Notes under the pieces: model-generated
Database searches by the model: none
The model's input: the letters and a program-made list of their open reading frames with translations, nothing else
Told to the model about the DNA's origin: nothing
Shown: piece after piece, positions 56,256 to 64,000 of the stretch
How the letters are laid out: every line of letters starts with the position of its first letter
Numbering within the stretch: the first letter of the stretch is position 1
Assembly (NCBI GenBank): GCA_035541265.1
Contig: DATKNQ010000101.1
Span: forward strand, 35,045 to 99,044
Direction of reading: 5' to 3'
Length of the DNA: 64,000 nucleotides
Source of the DNA: Bog-159 sp035541265
Lineage (GTDB): Bacteria > Acidobacteriota > Terriglobia > Bryobacterales > Bryobacteraceae
Translations under genes and position numbers: made by a program

Positions 56256-57779
56256 ATGCGGACCCGTTTCTGGACGGCCGGGCGGATTGTGATGGCGCTG
56301 GCGTTCGCCAAGCTGCTCTTCCATCTGGCCACATTCCGCGGTTACGGCATCTTTCGCGACGAGCTGTACTATCTGGCGTGCGGCCGTCACCTGGCGTTCG
56401 GCTACGTCGAGTTCCCGCCGCTGATCGGCGTACTGACTCGCGCGATCACAGCGGTGCTGGGCGATTCTCTGTTCGCCGTCCGTTTGCTGCCGGCGATGGC
56501 GGGCGCCGGCGTGGTTGTGCTGACGGCGGCGATCGCACGTGAACTGGGCGGCGGCCGCTTCGCGCAGGCGCTGGCTGGCCTGGCCGTGATCGTTGCTCCC
56601 GCATGGATGAGCATCGATCATTTTATGAACACCAACGCGTTCGATCCGCTGTTCTGGGGCGGCTGCGCGTGGATGGCGATCCGCGCCTGGAACACGGGCG
56701 ATTCCAGGTACTGGCTGGGTTTCGGGGTGGTGGCCGGTGTGGGCCTGGAGAACAAGCACGCCATGCTCTTCTTCGGCTTCGGCGTGGTTGCCGGCCTGCT
56801 GCTGACCGCCCGCCGCAGAGACTTTGCGCAGCGCAACCTGTGGTTGGGCGGCCTGATCGCCGCGCTGCTTTTCCTGCCGAACGTGATCTGGGAGATCCGC
56901 CTGGGCTGGCCCACGCTGGAATTCTTGCAGAATGCCGTGAAGTATAAGAATGCGCTGCTGACACCCGGCCAATTTCTGACTACGCAGTTACAGCTTACCG
57001 TCGCGGCGGTCCCGGTCTGGCTCGCCGGATTGTGGTTCTTCTTTTTTCACCCGCGCGGCAAAGCTTACCGGGCGCTCGGCTGGACCTTTGTCGTGGTGGG
57101 TGTCACTCTATGGATGCTGCACGGCAAAGGATACTATCTGTTGCCTGCTTACCCGATGTTACTGGGCGCCGGCGGGGTTCTGTTGGAGGAGTCACTCGCG
57201 CTGCGCCGGTGGCAATGGGCGAGGCCCGCGCTGGTGGCGCTGATGTTAGTCCTGGCGGCGCTCAGTGCACCGCTGGCCGTGCCGGTTTTGCCGGTCGAGA
57301 CCTTTGTCCGCTACGCCGCGTGGCTAGGCATCAAGAATCCCGTGGAGGAGCGCCACAAGATGGGCAGACTGCCGCAGTTCTACGCGGATATGTTCGGCTG
57401 GCGCAACATGGCGGAGCAGGTGGCCAAGGTGTTTCACGAACTGCCCGCCGAGGACCAGGGGCACACTGCCATCCTGACGCAGAACTACGGGGAAGCCGGG
57501 GCGATCGATTATTACGGGCCCTCACTGAGGATTCCGAACGCGATCAGCGGTCACAACAATTACTGGTTATGGGGTCCACCGCCAGTCGATCCACAGGTGG
57601 TGATCGTGGTGGGAGGAGGAGACGCGGGGCTCCAAAGAGTGTTCGGCGATGTGCGCGCGGCAGGAATGATTCACGATCCGAACGCCATGCCGTTTGAGAA
57701 CGGCCTGGCGATTTGGGTATGCCGCGAGCCCAAAGTTTCGTTGCGGTCTCTCTGGCCCAAACTCAAGCATTACGTGTGA
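56256..57779 (+). CDS. Glycosyltransferase family 39 (ArnT/PMT-like) membrane protein
   Basis: A 507-residue GT-C enzyme with about ten membrane helices. The conserved acidic pair near the N-terminus is FRDELYYLACG, followed by FGYVEFPPLIGVLTR, as in PMT_2 (dolichyl/undecaprenyl-phosphate-mannose-type) transferases. AWMSIDHFMNTNAFDPLFWG and a C-terminal periplasmic region follow. It transfers a sugar from a polyprenyl phosphate carrier to an unknown acceptor (protein or lipid). It lies 19 bases after the rhamnosidase gene, likely in the same transcript. Confidence 0.85.
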   Translation: MRTRFWTAGRIVMALAFAKLLFHLATFRGYGIFRDELYYLACGRHLAFGYVEFPPLIGVLTRAITAVLGDSLFAVRLLPAMAGAGVVVLTAAIARELGGGRFAQALAGLAVIVAPAWMSIDHFMNTNAFDPLFWGGCAWMAIRAWNTGDSRYWLGFGVVAGVGLENKHAMLFFGFGVVAGLLLTARRRDFAQRNLWLGGLIAALLFLPNVIWEIRLGWPTLEFLQNAVKYKNALLTPGQFLTTQLQLTVAAVPVWLAGLWFFFFHPRGKAYRALGWTFVVVGVTLWMLHGKGYYLLPAYPMLLGAGGVLLEESLALRRWQWARPALVALMLVLAALSAPLAVPVLPVETFVRYAAWLGIKNPVEERHKMGRLPQFYADMFGWRNMAEQVAKVFHELPAEDQGHTAILTQNYGEAGAIDYYGPSLRIPNAISGHNNYWLWGPPPVDPQVVIVVGGGDAGLQRVFGDVRAAGMIHDPNAMPFENGLAIWVCREPKVSLRSLWPKLKHYV

Positions 57780-57783
57780 CGCG

Positions 57784-59262
57784 TTACTGCCGCTCGAGAA
57801 CGATCAGCTCCCATGCGGGAGCCTCGAGATCGCGCCGCAGCTCATACGTAGGCCCGCGTCCCGCCGGCAGCGACTGCGGGCGGAAGTCGCCGGCTTCGCT
57901 AACCCGATAGCATTTCACGTTATAACCAGCGTCTCCCCAAGGTAAGTTAGTTACGGTAAGTGCATAGCCGTGGTTGTCGTGATACGCAATGCCGGATTGC
58001 GGCGGCATTCGCATCCGGCCGCGGCCGGGGATGCCGTACGCGGGGGGGATTTCGTAATTTGAAATCAGAATGCGTATTCTGTTGCGGTCCGCCGATCGCC
58101 CCGCGAGGACTGCGAATCCAATGGTGTCCGCGCCACTTACCGCCAACTTATCGGGCGTATCCAGCATGCTCCCCATGGCTGCGAACGGATATGCTTTCCG
58201 GCGATAACTCCCGTCGCGCTCGAACAGGCTCTCGTTGCCGGCATCCGCCCGATAATACATGGCCCGCGTCACGGGCGAGTCCTGAAGATAGGTCAATACG
58301 GCGCCTATAAAGGCCTCGCCGGAGCTAGAAGGCTGATCAGGACGCCGCATGGTGTTGTGCCCCGGACCCATGTTCCACTCCGTGAGATAAGTCTCCGCAT
58401 CGCGAAACCCTTGCGCATCGAGAAGCTGGCGCATCCGCCGGCCAATGCGCACCACATCGTAGGGGTCGTAGGAGGAGACGAAGTAATGATGCCAGGAAAA
58501 GAAATCGAGCGGCACATGATGCGCCGCGCAGTAGGCGATGAAACCCTCGCGATAGGGTCCGCCGATAAACGGCGCCGCGATGGCTGGTCCGCCGACCTTC
58601 AACGACGGATCGAAGCTTTTGAGCGCGCGCGCGACCTTTTCGTAGAGCTGATAAAACCCGGCGGGCGTTCCCGACCAGAACGGCCGGATGAATCCCGCAT
58701 CCCAGGCGGGATTGGCGTCCGGCTCATTCCAGACCTCCCAGTAGCGGATGTGATCGTGGTAGCCGTTCGCCCAGCCCGTGTTGTAGTGCATGGCGACGTG
58801 TTTCGCGATCCCGGCATACTTATCGAAGTCGGGCGGCGGCGCAAAGTCCGCGCCAAAGCTGCGCCCCAGCGGATAGTAGACTTCCGCACCGCAGCCGACG
58901 ATTCCTTGTATCACGCGATCGGTTGGCCCGAAGTTGTAGCTTTCGGGCTTGTCCGGATCGGCACTCCAATTCGGGAAAATCGTTCTGGCTGCCGAGGCGC
59001 CCACAGCCTCCGTGATGCGATTCGGAGTTGTCCAGCGGGCGTCGATGTCTACCGGGCCAAACATGCCGTGCGGGCGGACGATGTCGATGCGCAGGTCCCG
59101 GTACTGGCTGGTCAGATCCGGTAAACCACGCCCCAGCGGCACAGGCCCGTCATTCACGCCCTGAAACGAGCGGATTCTGCCGGTCACGCGTGCCGCATCC
59201 ACATCCACGCTGCGGTAGCCGGAGCTGGCCGCGAGAAAGGCGGCGAGAAGAAAGGTAAGCAT
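57784..59262 (-). CDS. Secreted GH39-like glycosidase
   Basis: A 492-residue glycoside hydrolase with an N-terminal signal (LTFLLAAFLAASSG). The (beta/alpha)8 fold is marked by WEVWNEPDANPAW with acid/base E180 and by TYLTEWNMGPGH with nucleophile E295; the 115-residue spacing fits GH39 beta-xylosidase/iduronidase enzymes. VGGPAIAAPFIGG and FFSWHHYFVS are further GH39 blocks. It converges on the GT39 gene. The substrate may be xyloside or another glycan. Confidence 0.87.
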   Translation of the reverse strand: MLTFLLAAFLAASSGYRSVDVDAARVTGRIRSFQGVNDGPVPLGRGLPDLTSQYRDLRIDIVRPHGMFGPVDIDARWTTPNRITEAVGASAARTIFPNWSADPDKPESYNFGPTDRVIQGIVGCGAEVYYPLGRSFGADFAPPPDFDKYAGIAKHVAMHYNTGWANGYHDHIRYWEVWNEPDANPAWDAGFIRPFWSGTPAGFYQLYEKVARALKSFDPSLKVGGPAIAAPFIGGPYREGFIAYCAAHHVPLDFFSWHHYFVSSYDPYDVVRIGRRMRQLLDAQGFRDAETYLTEWNMGPGHNTMRRPDQPSSSGEAFIGAVLTYLQDSPVTRAMYYRADAGNESLFERDGSYRRKAYPFAAMGSMLDTPDKLAVSGADTIGFAVLAGRSADRNRIRILISNYEIPPAYGIPGRGRMRMPPQSGIAYHDNHGYALTVTNLPWGDAGYNVKCYRVSEAGDFRPQSLPAGRGPTYELRRDLEAPAWELIVLERQ

Positions 59263-59348
59263 CGCGCAAGAAGTATTCCGTTAAGCTGAACACCGCGGCG
59301 CCACTTTTGTCGCGGCGGACCGGCCGGTGCACGTTACACTGGCAGTGA

Positions 59349-60227
59349 ATGCCTCGGCCGGCCGGAATCGCGGGCGCGGGTAGGATGGCGCAGGCGCTCG
59401 GACGTCTGCTGTCTGAGCGCGGTGAATGTGTGGCGGCGATCGCGAGCCGTGATCCCGCGCACGCGGCGGTTGCCGCTCGATTTGTGGGCGGCGCTACAAG
59501 GGCGGTCACATACGACGGTATCGTGCAGCACGCCAGGTACGTGCTGATCGCCGTGCCGGACGACGCCATCGCGGAAGTGGCCCAGGCGCTTGCTCAATCG
59601 GGTATGTGCGGCGGCGTGGCGCTGCACACATCCGGCGCGCGCGGTCCGGAAGCACTCGCGGCGCTGGCTGCGAGCGGGGTGAGTTGCGGCACATTGCATC
59701 CCTTGCAGACCGTTGCGAATCCCGGCGAAGGCGTGACTGTGCTGCCCGGCTCCGCCTTCGCCATTGACGGCGAACCCGATGCGGTGGCTTGGGCCACACA
59801 GATCGCCGGTCTGCTGAATGGCATTGTGTTGCAGATTCCGGCCACCGCGCGTCCGTTGTATCACGCCGCCGCGGTGACGGCGAGTAATTACCTGATCGCC
59901 TTAATCTCGACCGCTGTTATGCTGATGAAAGAAGCCGGCGTGGATGAGGCCACCGCGCAGCGCGCTTTGGAACCGCTGGCGCGGACCAGCGTGAGGAATG
60001 CTTTCGAATTGGGACCGGCAGCCGCGCTGACCGGGCCTATCGTGCGCGGTGATGCGGACACCGTGCGTGCGCACCTGGCAGCAATCCGTAACGCGAAGCC
60101 GGCGGTGAGCAGTTTATACCGCGCAGTAGGGCTTGCCACTCTGGAAGTCGCGCGGCGGCAAGGACTCGATGCGGCGCGCGGCGGCACGATCGAAGAAATC
60201 TTAATGGAAGGGAGTGGGCGTGACTGA
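59349..60227 (+). CDS. Rossmann/DUF2520 oxidoreductase, candidate ketopantoate reductase
   Basis: A 292-residue protein. N-terminal NAD(P)-binding Rossmann domain (GIAGAGRMAQALGRLLSERG; VLIAVPDDAI; ALHTSGARGPEAL; GTLHPLQTV) and C-terminal helical DUF2520 domain (YHAAAVTASNYLIALISTAV ... ALTGPIVRGDADTV). It overlaps panB by eight to fourteen bases and precedes panC. PanG of Francisella, a non-PanE ketopantoate reductase, is as far as I recall of this two-domain type, so this gene probably supplies the missing reduction of ketopantoate to pantoate. That assignment rests on operon context. Confidence 0.8.
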   Translation: MPRPAGIAGAGRMAQALGRLLSERGECVAAIASRDPAHAAVAARFVGGATRAVTYDGIVQHARYVLIAVPDDAIAEVAQALAQSGMCGGVALHTSGARGPEALAALAASGVSCGTLHPLQTVANPGEGVTVLPGSAFAIDGEPDAVAWATQIAGLLNGIVLQIPATARPLYHAAAVTASNYLIALISTAVMLMKEAGVDEATAQRALEPLARTSVRNAFELGPAAALTGPIVRGDADTVRAHLAAIRNAKPAVSSLYRAVGLATLEVARRQGLDAARGGTIEEILMEGSGRD

Positions 60228-61050
60228 AACGAAGCGGATCCGCGTGCCGGACCTGGCGGTCAAGAAACGGCGCGGCGAGAGGATCGCCATGCTGACGGCC
60301 TATGACTACACCATGGCGCGTTTGCTCGATCGCGCCGGCATCGATGTGCTGTTGGTGGGCGATTCGCTGGGCATGGTGGTGCTCGGCTACGACACGACGC
60401 TGCCCGTCACTCTGGATGCCATGATCCATCACACACGGGCGGTGAGCCGCGGGGCGCTACGCGCGCTGGTGGTGGCTGACATGCCGTTTCTCACTTACCA
60501 GGTGAGCGTGGAAGAGGCCATGCGCAATGCCGCGCGGCTCATTCAAGAAGGCGGCGCATCCGCGGTGAAGCTGGAAGGCGGCGGGGCCGCCATCGAGGCG
60601 GCTGCACGGCTGGTGGAAGCAGGCATTCCGGTGATGGGGCACTTGGGACTTCTGCCGCAATCGGTGCATCAACTCGGCGGATTCCGCCAGCAGGCGCGCG
60701 ATGAAACAGACGCCGCGCACTTACTGGCGGATGCGCAGGCGCTCGCCGAAGCAGGTGCGTTCGCGGTGGTGCTGGAATCCATCCCCGCGGCTGTGGCTGC
60801 GAAGGTCACCGAAGAACTGGACGTGCCGACCATCGGCATCGGAGCCGGTCCGTATTGCGACGGACAGGTGCTGGTAAGTTACGACATGCTGGGTCTCTCG
60901 CAGGATGCCGTGCCGCCGTTCGTGCGATGTTATGCGGACTTGGGCGAGCAGGCCGTGACGGCGGTTCAGGAATACGCGCAAGACGTGCGCGCGGGCCGGT
61001 TCCCCGCGCCAAACCAGAGCGCGGCGGGCGGGGTGAACGGGGCGAAGTAG
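60220..61050 (+). CDS. panB: 3-methyl-2-oxobutanoate hydroxymethyltransferase PanB
   Basis: A 276-residue enzyme that makes ketopantoate from ketoisovalerate and methylene-THF. Motifs: MLTAYDYTMARLLDRAGIDV, LLVGDSLGMVVLGYDTTLPV, AVKLEGG, GHLGLLPQSVHQLGGF, IGIGAGPYCDGQVLVSYDML. Two GTG codons (60214, 60220) follow GGAAGGGAG; 60220 is better spaced. First committed step of pantothenate synthesis. Followed by panC after one base. Confidence 0.95.
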   Translation: MTETKRIRVPDLAVKKRRGERIAMLTAYDYTMARLLDRAGIDVLLVGDSLGMVVLGYDTTLPVTLDAMIHHTRAVSRGALRALVVADMPFLTYQVSVEEAMRNAARLIQEGGASAVKLEGGGAAIEAAARLVEAGIPVMGHLGLLPQSVHQLGGFRQQARDETDAAHLLADAQALAEAGAFAVVLESIPAAVAAKVTEELDVPTIGIGAGPYCDGQVLVSYDMLGLSQDAVPPFVRCYADLGEQAVTAVQEYAQDVRAGRFPAPNQSAAGGVNGAK

Positions 61051-61051
61051 C

Positions 61052-61906
61052 GTGCAGACCATCGCAACGCTCGCGGAGCTGCGCGGCGCGTTGTCGCAGG
61101 CGCGCCGCCCGCTGGGATTCGTGCCCACGATGGGCGCGCTGCACGCCGGCCACGGCCGGCTGATCGATGCGGCGCACACCGGTTCGGCAACGGTGGTGGT
61201 CTCCATTTTCGTAAACCCGATTCAGTTCAACCAGGCGGAAGACTTCGCGCGCTATCCGCGTCCAGTGGCCGCGGACCTGGCGTTCTGCGCAGCGCGCGGC
61301 GTGGATATCGTGTTCACACCGGCGGTAGAAGAGATGTATCCGCGGGAGCCGGTCACTTTCGTCGAAGTGGGCCGGGTGGCGGATTACATGGAAGGCCACT
61401 TTCGTCCCGGGCATTTTCGTGGCGTAGCCACGGTGGTGTTGAAGCTATTCGAGATCGTGCGGCCCGAGCGCGCCTATTTCGGCGAGAAGGACGCGCAGCA
61501 ACTGGCCGTGATCCGGCGCATGGTGAGCGATCTGAATCTGCCGGTCGAAATCATCGGGGTGCCGACGGTGCGCGAGCCTGACGGACTGGCGCTTAGCTCC
61601 CGCAACCGGCATTTGAGCACTGCGGAGCGCGCCGCCGCGCCACGGTTGTATCAAGCGCTGCGCGTCGCGGAGCAAGCCATTGGGGCGGGGCAGCGGGATA
61701 CAGAGAGAGTAAGGGCCGCGGCCTCGGCCGTGTTGGGCGCGGAGCCGCTGATCCGCGTCGAGTATCTCGAGATCGCGGAGGACGACGAGCTGCAGCCGGT
61801 GGCGCACGTGGACGGCCCCGTGCGCGTCGCGATCGCGGCGTGGCTCGGCGAGACGCGGCTGATCGACAACATACGCTGCGCGCCGAGCGAGGCCGGCAAG
61901 CATTAA
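61052..61906 (+). CDS. panC: Pantothenate synthetase PanC
   Basis: A 284-residue ATP-dependent ligase joining pantoate and beta-alanine. Nucleotide-binding HxGH-type motif (GFVPTMGALHAGHGRLI), NPIQFNQAEDFARYPR, VATVVLKLFEIVRPERAYFG, EKDAQQLAVIRRMV, and SSRNRHLS. GTG start. It completes an operon with DUF2520 and panB; panD is not seen here. Confidence 0.95.
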   Translation: MQTIATLAELRGALSQARRPLGFVPTMGALHAGHGRLIDAAHTGSATVVVSIFVNPIQFNQAEDFARYPRPVAADLAFCAARGVDIVFTPAVEEMYPREPVTFVEVGRVADYMEGHFRPGHFRGVATVVLKLFEIVRPERAYFGEKDAQQLAVIRRMVSDLNLPVEIIGVPTVREPDGLALSSRNRHLSTAERAAAPRLYQALRVAEQAIGAGQRDTERVRAAASAVLGAEPLIRVEYLEIAEDDELQPVAHVDGPVRVAIAAWLGETRLIDNIRCAPSEAGKH

Positions 61907-61927
61907 CATCTACCGTAGGAGGTCTGG

Positions 61928-63451
61928 ATGTCTCAATCCGATGCACCCGGCATGAACCGCCGCCGGTTTTTGGAGAAGGCAGCCGGCACGGCCGCCGCGT
62001 TTACCATCCTTCCCCGTCACGTTCTGGGCGGGCCGCAGTTCGTGGCCCCCAGCGACAAAGTCACCCTGGCCTATATCGGCGTGGGGACCCAGGGAATCCG
62101 CGAGCTGATGGAGTTGCTGCCCAGCGACGACTTGCGCGTGGTCGCGGTCTGCGATCCGAACAAGGATGGCAACGACTATGTGGACTGGTCGAAGAACGGG
62201 CTGCGCAACAGCATCCGGCAGTTCATCGGCAAGCCTATGTGGCGTGAAGGCGCGGACGGCATTCCGGGCGGGCGCGAAGTGGGCCGCGAGATCGTCGAGT
62301 CGTACTACGCGTCGAAGAGCGCGTCGGGCAGCTACAAGGGCTGCGCCGCTTTTGCCGACTTTCGCGAGTTGCTCGAGAAACAGAGCATAGACGGCGTGAA
62401 GATCATGACGCCCGATCACCAGCACGCCACTATCTCGATCGCGGCTATGAAAAAGGGCAAGCACGTGATGATGCACAAGCCCATCGCCAACCGGCTCTAC
62501 GAAGCGCGCCAGGTGATCGAAACGGCGCGCACCGCAAAAGTAGCCACGCACTTCATCCCGTGGGATTCGAACGGCTCGATGGACCTGATCATGGCGTGGA
62601 TCAAAGACGGCGCCATTGGCACGCTGCGGGAGGTCCACAATTGGACGAACCGGCCGGTGTGGCCGCAGTACCTGACGCTGCCTACCGATCAGCCGCCTGT
62701 GCCTGAGGGTTTCGATTGGGACCTGTGGCTGGGCCCGGCGCTCGACCGGCCGTATCATCCGAATTACACGCACAACGTCTTTCGCGGCTGGTACGATTTC
62801 GGCGGCGGATCGATCGCGGACATGGGCCATTACAGCTTGTGGGTCGTGTTCCGGACGCTGCAACTTGGCGCGCCGGTCAGCGTGGAAGCGCGGCCCAGCA
62901 CGGCCTGCATGATCGCCGATCATGTCAGCCATCAGATTCACAACGACTACTCGTTCCCGCTGGCGTCGACTGTGCGGTTCAAGTTTGCCGCGCGCGAAGA
63001 CCTGGGTCCGGTGGAACTGTTCTGGTACGACGGCGGCATGCGTCCGCGCACGCCGGAGGAGTTGGAGGCCGACAACCAGGAACTGGAAGCCGAGGGCATG
63101 CTGTTCGTGGGCGACAAGGGTAAGATCCTCACCGGCTTCTTGCTCGAAGATCCGCGCCTGATCCCCGAAAAGAAAATGCGCGAGTATCAGGCGCCCAAGC
63201 CCGAGGCGGCACCGGCGCAGCGCGATCCACTGCAGGGCGTGAAGCAATGGGTGGCGGCCTGCCGCGGCGGGCAGACTTCGCCGGCCGATTTCCAGTATGC
63301 GGGCCCGATCTCGGAAGCGTTCAACCTGGCGGCCGTGGCGCTGCGCGTACGGCACCGGATCGACTACGATTCCGCCAGCATGACGATCACGAACATACCG
63401 GATGCTAATAAGTATCTGCGGCGGGAGTATCGCAAGGGCTGGGAGTTGTAG
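61928..63451 (+). CDS. Tat-exported Gfo/Idh/MocA-family oxidoreductase
   Basis: A 507-residue protein. The N-terminus has a Tat signal (MNRRRFLEKAAGTAAAFTIL). The Rossmann domain begins VTLAYIGVGTQGIRELMELL; the family EKP-like motif appears as GKHVMMHKPIANRL, where K is kept and the usual E is replaced by H. The C-terminal alpha/beta domain includes NWTNRPVWPQYLTLPTDQ and YDFGGGSIADMGHYSLW. It presumably oxidises or isomerises a sugar or inositol with NAD(P) in the periplasm; exact substrate unknown. AGGAGG precedes the ATG. Confidence 0.88.
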   Translation: MSQSDAPGMNRRRFLEKAAGTAAAFTILPRHVLGGPQFVAPSDKVTLAYIGVGTQGIRELMELLPSDDLRVVAVCDPNKDGNDYVDWSKNGLRNSIRQFIGKPMWREGADGIPGGREVGREIVESYYASKSASGSYKGCAAFADFRELLEKQSIDGVKIMTPDHQHATISIAAMKKGKHVMMHKPIANRLYEARQVIETARTAKVATHFIPWDSNGSMDLIMAWIKDGAIGTLREVHNWTNRPVWPQYLTLPTDQPPVPEGFDWDLWLGPALDRPYHPNYTHNVFRGWYDFGGGSIADMGHYSLWVVFRTLQLGAPVSVEARPSTACMIADHVSHQIHNDYSFPLASTVRFKFAAREDLGPVELFWYDGGMRPRTPEELEADNQELEAEGMLFVGDKGKILTGFLLEDPRLIPEKKMREYQAPKPEAAPAQRDPLQGVKQWVAACRGGQTSPADFQYAGPISEAFNLAAVALRVRHRIDYDSASMTITNIPDANKYLRREYRKGWEL

Positions 63452-63521
63452 GCGGCCGGTGGGGCGCTTCGCCAGGGGTGCGGGGCTGCGATCCCATCAA
63501 GCGGGATCAGGGATCCCGGAA

Positions 63522-63543
63522 CCCCTCTGAGTCTTTTGAGGGG
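63522..63543. terminator. Hairpin between the oxidoreductase gene and tRNA-Arg
   Basis: CCCCTC-tgagtctttt-GAGGGG, 6-bp perfect stem, 13 bases past the 3' end of the minus-strand tRNA. Could end the tRNA transcript and the convergent mRNA; no T-run. Confidence 0.4.
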
Positions 63544-63556
63544 AGAGAACTTGGGA

Positions 63557-63633
63557 TGGTACGCCCGAGTGGATTCGAACCACCGACCTTTTGCTCCGGA
63601 GGCAAACGCTCTATCCAGCTGAGCTACGGGCGC
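63557..63633 (-). tRNA. tRNA-Arg (anticodon CCG)
   Basis: Minus strand, 77 bases including an encoded CCA. Acceptor GCGCCCG/CGGGCGT (G1-U72 wobble), D-arm GCTC...GAGC, anticodon stem TTTGC/GCAAA with loop CTCCGGA giving anticodon CCG (reads CGG), T-arm GGTGG-TTCGAAT-CCACT, discriminator A. All arms fold without mismatch except the wobble pairs. Confidence 0.95.
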
Positions 63634-63748
63634 ATCTCTGTGAACATCCCCATTCTACCCCATTCAACCCCCGCCCGCGCCGCCAGCCTCACGCCCTGCT
63701 ATGCTGTACGGTGGCATTCCGCAGTACCCGCGAAAGGAGAAATTCTAC

Positions 63749-64000
63749 GTGAGAGTTGGCGTTTTCACCGCCCTGTTGGCTCAGCTTTCCCTTGACGACG
63801 TGCTCAACAAGCTCAAGGGCTTCCATGTCGATACCGTGGAGCTCGGCACCGGCAACTATCCGGGCGATCCGCATTGCAAGCTGTCCATGCTGGACAGCAA
63901 AGCTGAGTTGAACGAGTTCAAAAAGAAGCTGGCGGACAACGGCTTCACCATCAGCGCCCTGAGCTGTCACGGCAATCCGCTGCATCCCGATCAGGACCGC
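63749..64000 (+). CDS. Sugar phosphate isomerase/epimerase, 3' end beyond window
   Basis: GTG start nine bases after AAAGGAGA. The visible 84 residues read VGVFTALLAQLSLDDVLNKL ... TVELGTGNYPGDPHCKLSML ... GFTISALSCHGNPLHPD, the start of a TIM-barrel IolE/xylose-isomerase-like protein. No signal peptide. The frame is open to the right edge, so the gene is truncated by the window. Such proteins often work with Gfo/Idh oxidoreductases like the one encoded upstream. Confidence 0.85.
   Translation, partial: MRVGVFTALLAQLSLDDVLNKLKGFHVDTVELGTGNYPGDPHCKLSMLDSKAELNEFKKKLADNGFTISALSCHGNPLHPDQDR

Noticed and set aside
1..64000. CRISPR arrays, prophage or defence-island genes
   Set aside because: No regularly spaced repeats, cas genes, integrases, phage structural genes or known defence domains were seen; the small repeats present are the 100-bp element pair and the fliF tandem repeat.

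Overview
The window is GC-rich, densely coded chromosomal DNA. It looks like an Acidobacteriota genome, most likely of the Solibacter/Bryobacterales type. This is an inference from content: a TIGR03118-family secreted protein, a GloVer tandem-repeat protein, a remnant of an ADOP-type macrolide-export-like permease, a secreted S53 (pro-kumamolisin) peptidase, Tat-exported sugar-isomerase and Gfo/Idh proteins, and a GH78/GH39 carbohydrate cluster. No rRNA or marker gene in the window confirms the taxonomy. I see no CRISPR array, prophage, integrase or intact insertion sequence.

Layout. 1-7.6 kb: mixed metabolic and surface genes (FecR-like fragment, TIGR03118 protein, sugar-phosphate isomerase-like protein, zinc-ribbon membrane protein, rlmN, serpin, ROK sugar kinase, BON protein, decayed ADOP permease). 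7.7-14.5 kb: S53 peptidase, a 58-residue membrane ORF, an OsmC protein, an ECF sigma/anti-sigma pair, and a NarL-type two-component system followed by a DUF4118 membrane protein. 14.5-34.6 kb: a large flagellar/chemotaxis region. It holds flaG-fliS (minus), fliM-flbD-motA-motB (plus), divergent cheX/cheY, flgB-flgC-fliE-fliF-fliG-fliH-fliI-fliJ (plus), a minus-strand block (flagellin, fliD, small ORF, fliW, csrA, lytic transglycosylase, two small ORFs), and flgM-flgN-like-flgK-flgL (plus). Several units carry recognisable sigma-28 (FliA-type) promoters. The export gate, rod, hook and fliA genes are absent and must lie elsewhere. 34.6-44.4 kb: radical SAM protein, GloVer gene broken by one stop codon, APC permease plus aminotransferase, a Nif3-like protein with a signal peptide, and a coupled three-gene unit (UBP zinc finger, cNMP-domain histidine kinase, receiver-thioredoxin-reductase fusion). 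44.4-50.3 kb: VOC protein, mrdA, rodA, a highly structured leader and an RNase E/G whose S1 domain carries a large insertion. 50.3-64 kb: thiD with a coupled small gene, an OmpR-type two-component pair, a rhamnosidase, a GT39 enzyme, a GH39 enzyme, a pantothenate operon (DUF2520-panB-panC), a Gfo/Idh oxidoreductase, tRNA-Arg(CCG), and a truncated sugar-phosphate isomerase at the right edge.

The most interesting items are four. First, the receiver-TrxR / cNMP-kinase / UBP-zinc-finger module, in which the reductase has lost its redox CxxC. Second, a ~100-bp palindromic element in two inverted copies 38 kb apart, one of which encodes the N-terminus of a histidine kinase. Third, the RNase E/G with its S1 insertion and multi-hairpin leader. 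Fourth, a set of FliA-type promoters that places cheX and probably cheY in the flagellar regulon. All assignments come from reading the sequence; no database search was run.
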